Notes under the pieces: model-generated
Databases searched by the model: none
What the model saw: only the letters and a program-made list of their open reading frames with translations
Told to the model about the DNA's origin: nothing
Program-made: the position numbers and the translations under genes
DNA from: Mimachlamys varia
Lineage: Eukaryota > Mollusca > Bivalvia > Pectinida > Pectinidae
Reading direction: 5' to 3'
Assembly (NCBI GenBank): GCA_947623455.1
Contig: OX392529.1
Location: forward strand, 8,246,001-8,310,000
Length of the DNA stretch: 64,000 nt
In this document: one piece after another, positions 1 through 12,000 of the stretch
Position numbering within the stretch: the stretch's first letter is position 1
Layout of the letters: each line of letters opens with the position of its first letter

Positions 1-94
1 TTCGTGATAACGCCCCAGGAAGGTGCGCGCGGCAATCTCATGTCCTTTAATCTGACGGGCATTGGCGCTGCTGACAGCATAACCATATATGATG
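1..94 (+). CDS. CUB gene exon 1 (partial): end of the first half of CUB A
   Basis: The frame is open from base 1 and ends in the DSITIYDG turn typical of CUB domains, followed by the donor G|GTAGGT at 95. It ends in phase 1 and joins exon 2 to make a glycine codon. The upstream boundary is outside the window. Confidence 0.8.
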
Positions 95-3000
95 GTAGGT
101 TCTATTTGTTTTGATAGGTTGATATAGAATATTGATGACCAATGAAACACATGAAATCGATCACCAATTAGAATCGTTTTTGTACGAGTTTCCAATATAT
201 ATAAGTTAACTTATAAGTTACATGTAAAAGTGTTACATAAGCTAAATTAGTGAAATGCGAATTAAAAATATGACTGTACGTTCGGTACATTCGTTAAATC
301 ATAAAAGTCGATGGGTTATACAGTTGACACTTTGTAAACTTTATGAAGTACTGTACAGAAATGTAATATATAGATTAGTGTTTTGTGTGAGAAACTTATA
401 AATAATTGTATTGCAATACACACAAAAAAAAAAATTCACCATGTTTTGGACATTGGACATATCAGGAAGGAACATCTCCGGGACCGTCCTTTACCCACCC
501 GCTCGCAGGAAACGTTCCACTGGCATCGCCAACCAAGTGTTTGTGAGCAATTCTGGATCCAGTGCTTTCATACAGTTTACAGTGAATAGCCCGACTGGAT
601 CGACAGGATTCGTTGTGGACTACATATCACATCCTGTCACAAGTAGGTTATGGCATCACCCATCTCAAATCCTGCCACAAGTAGGTTATGGTAACCCACA
701 TCTCACATCCAGTCACAAGTAGGTTATGGTAACCCACATCTCACAGCATGTCACAAGTAGGTTATGGTAACCCACATCTCACAGCATGCCACAAGTAGGT
801 TATGGTAACCCACATCTCACATCCTGCCACAAGTAGGTTATGGTTACCCACATCTCACATCCAGTTACAAGTAGGTTATGGAAATAGAGGTTACGAGTGG
901 TTGTTGGATATGAAATTAATTTCACTCGAGTTAATTATTTTTTAAAAGTTACAAAAGACACGAGCTTTAGCGAGTGTCTTTTGTAACATTTTTAGAAAAT
1001 AATTAATGAGAGTGAAACAAGTTCCATATCCAATAACCACGAGTCGTGTGACCTGTTTCTACAACAATACTATTAAGTCGCAGTGACCTTGTTGTTTTCT
1101 GTGAACCGCGGATGATATTTGCGCAGTCAGAAGTAGGTTATCGTAACCCATATCTCACATCCAGTTACAAGTAGGTTATGGAAATAGAGGTTACGAGTGG
1201 TTGTTGGATATGAAATTAATTTCACTCGAGTTAAATATTTTTTAAAAGTTACAAAAGACACGAGCTTTAGCGAGTGTCTTTTGTAACATTTTTAGAAAAT
1301 AATTAATGAGAGTGAAACAAGTTCCATATCCAATAACCACGAGTCGTGTGACCTGTTTCTACAACAATACTATTAAGTCGCAGTGACCTTGTTGTTTTCT
1401 GTGAACCGCGGATGATATTTGCGCAGTCAGAAGTAGGTTATCGTAACCAATATCTCACATCCAGTTACAAGTAGGTTATGGAAATAGAGGTTACGAGTGG
1501 TTGTTGGATATGAAATTAATTTCACTCGAGTAAAATATTTTTTAAAGTTACAAAAGACACGAGCTTTAGCGAGTGTCTTTTGTAACATTTTTAGAAAATA
1601 ATTAATGAGAGTGAAACAAGTTCCATATCCAATAACCACGAGTCGTGTGACCTGTTTCTACAACAATACTATTAAGTCGCAGTGACCTTGTTGTTTTCTG
1701 TGAACCGCGGATGATATTTGCGCAGTCAGAAGTAGGTTATCGTAACCCATATCTCACATCCAGTTACAAGTAGGTTATGGAAATAGAGGTTACGAGTGGT
1801 TGTTGGATATGGAATTAATTTCACTCGAGTTAATTATTTTTTAAAAGTTACAATCGTAACCCACATCTCAGATCCTGTCATAAGTAGGTTATTTTAAAAG
1901 CCCACATCTTACATCCTGTCACATGTAGGTTATTGTAACCGATATCTTCGACTTATTATGAGTTGGACCGCAGGTTTGCATATATTCCAATTAGTAGATA
2001 ATGCTAAACGACAATAGCGCCCAATATTTTTTCAAAGGAAATCTACTCATTCGATTGTTTTTGAGTCCTACCGTATCCTAGTCTTTGCTGTTTACATAGA
2101 GCATTATTGCATACCCACTTATAGAGAGACATCAAAATTCTTTGCATCTTTTATATTAAGCCGTTTTTTTGTTTTGTTATCTCTTTATGTATTTTCAATT
2201 ACAGTCATGCTTACATGTCTTGTACTAAATAAGATGATTTAACAAACAACAAATTTTATCGATTTGATAGTTAACAAAAGAACACAGTTCATTGGAGGGG
2301 AAATATAACTATTTGATATAATATCTATTCATAGTAATACACTTTTGAATAAGAGCCTCGTAAAAAGTGAAATGACAAAACAAAAATGAAAAGTTGTAAA
2401 TATTAATCCATGGAGTACCTACATGTACGAAATGATTGAATTTAAAAGAAACCGAAGGGTGCCGATATACTCATTATATACTTGAATTTGGCATGACAAC
2501 ATTTCTTTCCACGAAAGCGCGAATCGTTCTTAAACGTCATGGTTGGTGCACATATCCTTGATTTATTTATATGATACGTTATCGGAGGTTGGTTTTTGCT
2601 TTAATTCAATATTTGGAACTCTGTTTTCAGACAATTCAGTCCCATGCAATACTTCTGTAGCTCAACTGGTGGCTACGTCTACGATCCAGTATATCACCAG
2701 TACCAACTTCCCGTCCCTGTACCCAAGGTAAATATCATCAGTACCAACTTCCGGTCCCTGTTAAATATCACCAGAACCAACTACCCGTCCTGTTATCCAA
2801 GGTAAATATCACCAGTACCAACTCCCGGTCCTGTACCCAAGGTAAATATCACCAGTAACAACTTCCGGTCCCTGTTAAATATCACCAGTACTAACTACCC
2901 GTCCCTGTATCCAAGGTAAATATTACCAGTACCAACTTCCCGTCCCTGTACCCAAGGTAAATATAACCAGTACCAACTTCCCGTCCCTTTATCCAAGGTA

Positions 3001-6000
3001 AATATCACCAGTACCAACTTCCCGTCTCTGTCTCCAAGGTAAATATCACCAGTACCAACTTCCCGTCCCTGTATCCAAGGTAAATATCACCAGTGCCAAC
3101 TTCCCGTCCCTTTATCCAAGGAAAATATCACCAGTACCAACTTCCTGTCCCTGTATCCAAGGTAAATATCACCAGTACCAACTTCCCGTCCCTGTATCCA
3201 AGGTAAATATTAATAGTACCAACTTCCCGTCCCTGTACCCAAGGTAAATATCACCAGTACCAACTTCCCGTCCCTTTATCCAAGGTAAATATCACCAGTA
3301 CCAACTTCCCGTCCCTGTCTTCAAGGTAAATATCACCAGTACCAACTTCCCGTCCCTGTCTCCAAGGTAAATATCACCAGTACCAACTTCCCGTCCCTTT
3401 ATCCAAGGTAAATATCACCAGTACCAGCTTCCTGTCCCTGTCTTAAAGAAAAATATCACAAGTACCTACTTCCCGTCCCTGTACCCAAGGTAAATATCAC
3501 CAGAACCAACTTCCCGTCCCTGTATCCAAGGTAAATATCACCAGTACCAACTTCCCGTCCGTTTACCCAAGGTAAATATCACCAGTACCAACTTCCGGTC
3601 CCTGTCTTAAAGAAAAATATCACAAGTACCAACTTCCCGTCCCTGTACCCAAGGTAAATATCACCAGAACCAACTTCCCGTCCCTGTATCCAAGGTAAAT
3701 ATCACAAGTACCAACTTCCCGTCCGTTTACCCAAGGTAAATATCACCAGTACCAACTTCCGGTCCCTGTTGAATATCACCAGTACCAACTTCCCGTCCCT
3801 TTATCCAAGGTAAATATCACCAGTACCAACTTCCCGTCCGTTTACCCAAGGTAAATATCACCAGTACCAACTTCCCGTCCCTTTATCCAAGGTAAATATC
3901 ACCAGTACCAACTTCCCGTCCCTTTATCCAAGGTAAATATCACCAGTACCAACTTCCCGTCCGTTTACCCAAGGTAAATATCACCAGTACCAACTTCCCG
4001 TCCCTTTATCCAAGGTAAATATCACCAGTACCAACTCCCGGTCCCTGTTAAATATCACCAGTACCAACTTCCCGTCCCTTTATCCAAGGTAAATATTACC
4101 AGTACCAACTTCCCGTCCGTTTACCCCAGGTAAATATCACCAGTACCAACTTCCGGTCCCTGTCTTAAAGAAAAATATCACAAGTACCAACTTCCCGTCC
4201 CTGTACCCAAGGTAAATATCACCAGTACCAACTTCCCGTCCCTGTATCCAAGGTAAATATCACAAGTACCAACTTCCCGTCCCTTTATCCAAGGTAAATA
4301 TCACCAGTACCAACTTCCTGTCCCTTTATCCAAGGTAAATATCACCATTACCAACTTCCCGTCCCTGTATCCAAGGTAAATATCACCAGTACCACCTTCC
4401 CGTCCGTTTACCTAAGGTAAATATCACCAGTACCAACTTCCCGTCCCTTTATCCAAGGTAAATATCACCAGTACCAACTTCCTGTCCCTTTATCCAAGGT
4501 AAATATCACCATTACCAACTTCCCGTCCCTGTATCCAAGGTAAATATCACCATTACCAACTTCCCGTCCCTGTATCCAAGGTAAATATCACCAGTACCAC
4601 CTTCCCGTCCGTTTACCTAAGGTAAATATCACCAGTACCAACTTCCCGTCCCTTTATCCAAGGTAAATATCACCAGTACCAACTTCCGGTCCCTGTTGAA
4701 TATCACCAGTACCAACTTCCCGTCCCATTATCCAAGGTAAATATCACCAGTACCAACTTCCCGTCCGTTTACCTAAGGTAAATATCACCAGCACCAACTT
4801 CCCGTCCCTTTATCCAAGGTAAATATCACCAGAACCAACTTCCGGTCCCTGTTAAATATCACCAGTACCAACTTCCCGTCCCTGTATCCAAGGTAAATAT
4901 CACCAGTACCAACTTCCCGTCCCTTTATCCAAGGTAAATATCACCAGTACCAACTTCCCGTCCCTTTATCCAAGGTAAATATCACCAGTACCAACTTCCC
5001 GTCCCTTTATCCAAGGTAAATATCACCAGTACCAACTTCCTGTCCCTGTCTCCAAGGTGAATATCACCAGTACCAACTTCCTGTCCCTGTGTCCAAGGTA
5101 AATATCACCAGTAAGAACTTATCGTTCCTCTACCCAAGGTAAATTCTGGCAAATCAATCACCTTGTCATCGCTAGCTAGGTTTTATTAGAATATGTACAT
5201 ATCTGAACAGTTTTTTTATAATTTTATTTTGGTTCTATTGTGAGAATCTTACTAGAAACTTTTGCTCTTTATATTTTCCCTGTTGCATTTATTACTTTTG
5301 CTGTATTTATGTTACAGAGATCAAAACTGCAGATGGCTTATATCCAATGGTAACTCTGGAATCGATGTTATGTTTACTCTCATCACCTACCAGATTCAGG
5401 AACAAGGATCTACTTGTGACGGAGATAAGCTCAAAGTTCAGCCAGGTTTGTAGTAAGCTGAGTAGAAAAGAGTTCCGTATTGGTGTCTTATAGTACAATG
5501 TTATCACTCCTTGTCAGTGTTTGCAGCTTTTCACTGATAAACAATTGTTTGATGTATATACTAAACTGACTTCTTTAAACCGACGTTTTGTTTTGTTGTC
5601 ATTATCAGTATCAATTTTAATAAATACTGCATTTTTTACGAGAGTCTCGTTGTAAATCCACCATAGGTTTCAAGACAGGAGTTCACCGGAATACCATATA
5701 ATACTGAGTCCTTGAGTAGGTGACCGAATTAGTCTCTGAGAACTCGAGGAGGTGACCGAATTAGTCTCTGAGTACTCGAGCAAGTGACCGAATTAGTCTC
5801 TGAGTACTCGAGCAAGTGACCGAATTAGTCTCTGATTACTGGATCAGATGACCGAATTGGTCTCTGAGTACTCGAGCACGTGACCGAATTGGTCTCTGAG
5901 TACTCGAGTACGTGACCGAATTGGTCTCTGAGTACTCGAGCTGGTGACCGAATTAGTATCTGAGTACTCGAGCAGGTGATCGAATTAGTCTCTGAGTACT

Positions 6001-9000
6001 CGAGGAGGTGACCGAATTGATCTCTGAGTACTCGAGCAGGTGACCGAATTAGTCTCTGAGTACTCGAGGAGGTGACCGAATTGGTCTCTGAGTACTCGAG
6101 CAGGTGACCGAATTAGTCTCTGAGTACTCGAGCAGGTGACCGAATTGGTCTCTGAGAACTCAAGCAAGTGATCGAATTAGTCTCTGAGTACTCGAGCAGG
6201 TGACCGAATTTGTCTCATACGTCTGATTCCCGACTGACATTTTGATAGGCGCCAACCAATGTTTTACCCCAAACAATCAGCATGGATGAAGTAGTTGGAA
6301 ATTCTTAACCAGTAATTAGAAAATATTAATTACCAATGAAGTATTTGTTTGCCAAATATTCAAAATTTTAAGTGAATACTGGTATTCATAATATCTATTA
6401 TACATTAACGTTATATTAATCTACTTAGGAGTCATTCTGTGTTTATATTAGTTCTCCTTTATGAGAAGTACACTTATAACCTATTAAGATGTTAATAACT
6501 GACCCAGGGTGATAACCAACAAGAGTTATCTCCCTTACACCATTGCCTTGCACATTGATCTTGTTTATATATGTTGTGTTTGTTTATTTCAACCTTAAAC
6601 TTGCAATCTATTAATAAAAAGTGTATTACTTAAACAGCAATATAATACCAACGCATACGGGAGAGAACTGATATAGGCCCAGCCTGTTGTTCAATCCCAT
6701 TCATTGTACCATCAAAATGAATAAAATTTGTTGAAATGAAATGAACCAATGTTTGATATTTTTCTGAACTATCACTTTCTTATACATTGCCATCCAAAAG
6801 TTCTGATACATCTTTTCTGCAAACGCTTTGAAAAAGAGCAAAACCAAATTTTGAAGTATGTATTGCTATTATAATTTTTATGTTATAATTAACTGCTTAC
6901 GATGTTTTGTTATTTTTCAACTAGATGAACATTGTATGTATGGGTACAATTAAAATCCTCAAAATGCAATGTGTTTGCGATTGCAAGTTTTTAATACATA
7001 CCGCTCAACAATATATTTCTTCTTATATTTTTGACAGTGGATCATTGTATTTATTCCATTTAATTGTGAAAATTAAAGAAAAACTACTTTTAATCATTTT
7101 TTAATATTATCAAAAATAGACTTCTCCCGTGACCCTCCCTGCAACTTCCAGGACTATTTTTTAAATAAAATTCCAATTGTCACTAATAAGTTGACTATCA
7201 AATTTCATCAGTTGTGTTCATTTTTTGTTGGCTAATGGCTTAATATGAACGCAACGTTTGTAACAAAACTTTTATATGGCAGTGTATATTTCAAGTCCAG
7301 GCAGGTCTCCTTATGCTTGATTCTCAATTATCACTCTATCTCAAATATTACTACTGCACTAAATGCTTATTTTTCTATCTATTTCAGGTCCGAGTAGCTC
7401 TTAATTATTTTGGGTTCATCGATGCTAAACTCAACTATCACTTCCTCAAATATTACTACTGAACTGAACGCTCGTTATTCTGTTACAGGTCCAAACGGGT
7501 CTCTTAATGTGAAGTGCAGCAACTCTTTAGTACTTACACCCGAAGTTTTCAAAAGTAGCAGCTTCGACATAGAGTTCATGTCCGACAACACAACGACAGT
7601 GAACGAGCACGGATTCCTGTTTAGTTATATATTGTTCATCCCTTGTCAAGGGGGAACTACCGTACTTTCGGCGGATATCAATTTTAGACATTTCAGTTCT
7701 CCGGAATACCCTAGTAACTACCCAAGGTTCGTAAATAATATACATTTCACTTAAGTCTATGACATGCTCAGTTGCTTATCTGCATTTTGATTTGTTTTGA
7801 AAAATTGCCCATATTGTGCATTCATTGAATAACGAGTATTTCTACCTTGATTTTACGAATTTGTTTCCGACAAACAACATGTACGTCTCATTTAACACTT
7901 GCAGTACTGCCTTCATCGGGAATTATACCTGTAACTGGTTGATAGAAGCCAAGGAACCTGGGGCTGGTATTCTACTGATAGTAAACATGGATGGACTCAG
8001 TGCTGGAGACACACTGCTCATATATTCCGGTATGTTTATTGTTATACATTTATCACCAAGATGACTTATTCAAGTAGAGAAATCATATTTATTCTTAAAG
8101 GCCTACCTCTTGCCATTACAGCTATAGAACGAGGAAATAATCGCTTAACAATAGAGTTATTGAAATATTGTGATTTTGTCAGCTCTTAGACAAAATCTAA
8201 TTGTCATGATTAATGTTTTGCTAGAATTGCTATAATTGTAAACGATAGTCGGTGCATAAAGCAATATATGGTCATAAAAGGGCCATAATTTAACTGCTAA
8301 CTTTTGAAATGTTTATTGCATGTACGTATTCCTTATTAAATATAAATAGCATTTGGCAAATGACGTTTTATATGTAGATGTAATGTTATTTGTTTAAAAA
8401 ATGCACTTTTATTGTATAGTGTACATATGTTTGTTCGCAGGAACCAACACTAACGGTACACGACTTTATCCTACTACCATTGACCTGCAATCCAGCACAA
8501 GTGCCACAGTATTACATTTTGCACCAGGAAGTTCAGCGTTCGTATCGTTTAATGCAAACACCACTGCGAACAAGGGGTTTCAAATAACATATATGGCAAT
8601 AAAACCAAGCAGTAAGTATTGGGATAGGTGCATGTTTTCTAAACTTGTATTAAGACAATTGGGGAAAAACAAAATAAAAAAAGGGTATTTGGTTTATTAC
8701 TGATGTATACCTTCCTATAAACCTTAAACATGAAATGTTGAAAAAAACGTGTCAATGACAGATACTCCCCCTTCTTCCTACAATCGGTCTCTCTTAGACA
8801 GGTCCCAAACCCTCCCATACCCACCGCATTTAGTCCAGCTGCTGAAGTCGTACTCTGTCTACGATAACGTAAATTTTCCAGAAAAAATGTATTCTATATG
8901 TTATTGTCATTTGGTTTAACAGTTAAAGATCATTTTTAATATGTTAGATCATGGTTTTTTATTGCAATTTACTTGACTGTGCAACTGTAAACTGTATGCC

Positions 9001-12000
9001 AATATTATCTTGTGCTGGTTCGGGAAACATTTGATAGGGTATGAAAGGGAAACACCTTGTATCAGGCCAATGTTCCTGGGTCGATTTGACAAGGTTCGTT
9101 TCTATTCACGAGTCCTTAATCTGTCACGGCTTTGTCTTTAAAGTCATATTTTGGCGCCTTCCTCAAACGCTTGATTTAAGGCAAATCAAAGAAAACATCG
9201 ATTTAATAGAATTTGATAAATGAAAGCAAATGAACACATCAGTCTCGATGAGTGAATATTTCTCCGAGTATATAATGACAGTGTAATAACGCATAGTACA
9301 TATAATGTTCTGTAATATATGCAAATGATTCCGCATTAAGCCTTTAGAATGATTCATGTTGCCAATACGTTATCCATAATGAATGTAGCATATTCAATAG
9401 AGTTTAGAGCGTTTATAATCAATAATGTGCCAAGAAATATGTGTAATATATAGCAAATGGCTAATGAAAACATCTTTTTATAAGCTTTAAGCATCATGAG
9501 GTATTAACGATATCAGTCGTTTAAACTGGAATATGACAGATGCCAAGGGCGATGCAAGAATGAATGTAATTATGACAATGTTCAAGGGTTCTACCGTCAT
9601 TAGTTACTTACTGTAGTTTTAGATAGATCTGTTGCCTGTGCTAACATTGCTGTCCTACTTTATTTTTATACGCCCGTCAAAAATGACGGGACGTATTATG
9701 GTATGGCGTTGTCCGTCCGTCCGTCGTAAACTTTCATTTGTCAAGAGATCTCCTACAGTTTTCAGCCGATTTCTTTCAAACTTGCTAGGATTCACCACCA
9801 TGACATGAAGTTGTGTTTTCCTGAATGACAATATTTACAAGAGTTATGGCCCTTTCAGATATAATTTCGGGTATTATGTAGAAAACGTCAGTACATTTTT
9901 GTGTTTTCTTCAATTCCTCTAAAATTTGGTATGGTACTTCGATAAACTATAATATTTAACATATATTACCGTTTTTGTTGAGTTATTTCAACTTTTCGCG
10001 TAACGGCATTGCATATTTGGATAAAGGCACTTGTAGAAAATGCATTTCTGTTGTAAACTGTTGTTTTGTCCGGAGATCTTCTCCTACATTTTTCAACTGA
10101 TATCTTCCAAACTTGGTAGGCTTAATCAACATGACATGAAGTTGTGTTTTCCTGAATGACAGTTCAATTAGACAATATTTACTAGAGTTATGGCTCTTTG
10201 AAACTTCACATCTGATGCAATTTCGGGCATAATGAAGATATTGTCAGAACTTTTTTGTATCCTCTTCAATTCCTCTAAATTTTGGTATGGTACTCCGAAA
10301 AGCTAAAATATTTAACATATGTTACGGGTTTTGTTGAGTTATTTCAACTTTTCGCGTAACAGCATTGCATGTTTGCAATTGCAAATAAAGGCATTATGTA
10401 GAAAATGCATTTCTGTTGTAAACTGTTGTTTTGATCGGAGATCCTCTCCTACAGTTTTCAAACGATATCTTTCAAACTTAGTAGGCTTAATCATCATGAC
10501 ATGAAGTTGTGTTTTCCTGAATAACAGTTCAATTAAACGGTATTTACAAGAGTTATGGCCCTTTGAAACTTCATATTTAATGCAATTTCAGCATTATGTA
10601 GAAAGTGTCAGAATTTTTTTGTATTTTCTTCGATTCCTCTAAAATTTGGGATGATACTTCGAAAAGCTATAATTTTTAACATATATTACGGGTTTTGTTG
10701 AGCTATTTCAACTTTCTCACGTAACAGCAGTTATTTGTAACCATACAATTATACTTCCGATAGAATACGACGGGCGTATCATGCCTCCACTTGCGGTGCT
10801 CTTGTTAGATACAACTGTTGCCAGTTCTAACAATACTGTCCTACTTTGTTTTTAGATACAACTGTGGCCTGTGCTAACAATACTGTCCTACTTTGTTTTT
10901 AGATACAACTGTGGCCTGTGCTAACAATACTGTCCTACTTTGTTTTTAGATACAACTGTGGCCTGTGCTAACAATGCTGTTCTTCCTCTGATCGCTACCA
11001 CCACCGTCCAGTATATCACCACCCCAAACTTCCCCCAACTATACCCACCGTAAGTGACTTTTTACCTTTGTAATTGTTGTGTGCATAGGTTTACATGATA
11101 GCTGTATGACTACCGTTTCTGTAATGTTTCTATTGTTGTTGCGATTTCATGTATGATTGTAATATTTTACGACAAAAGTTGCTGTAAACGTAAACTATTA
11201 TTAGGAATGCAAAAGTTGAAATAAAATAAATTATTATGTCTGAAACTGCACACAAATTACCGTCATACATACACCTGTGACATCATTTTTACTCAGTTAT
11301 ATTACATTATACATGCAGTTTCGACAACGTATAATATTGTATTCATGTCTATTTAGAAAGATACAATTATAGTTAAAAATAAATGAAAGAATACCATAGC
11401 ATTAACAAAATCATAATTCAAACTCAAAATCAATTAAACCAGGGGCAAAATATGAACAAAGGAAAGATTTGCATGGAGACTCTTGTAAAAGTACAAGACA
11501 ATAAGACCAGGTGTTCCAGAACAGTAAGCGTATTCTGCTTCATCGAAGACACCCGCCATGTAAATCGTTGTCACATCCAAGTAAACATCAAGTTCTCAAA
11601 ATGAGAACCGAGTATCATTGTCAATCACAACAAGTAAACACTCTAATGAGCATGCTCAAAAACGTCCATCTTCATATCTCAATGAGACGAAGATTGGGAC
11701 CATAAAACTTGTCAATAGTTCTGACCAAACTGCATCTCTCGAATCCTTGTGTTGTTTGTTTGTTTGTCAGCAGTCGACATCGATCACGAAATTCCCAATA
11801 TTTAGAGCAAGCCCTAAAATATCGAATTAACTGCGACATGTTAACACCATAGGTTGGAGAAGCAGGGATGTTACTATGAAAAAATAGAAAGTTAACGATC
11901 AGAAAATTGAAATCATCACGTTTATCGTATAGCTTAGTAGTGAGCTGTCCATGTTTGTCGTAGTTCAAATAGAGATCGAGGTAAACAGCTGATAGCGAAA

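Noticed and set aside
7389..7488. Use of the acceptor at 7388 as the start of exon 5
   Set aside because: The frame demanded by exon 4 runs into TAA after five codons, while the acceptor at 7488 stays open.
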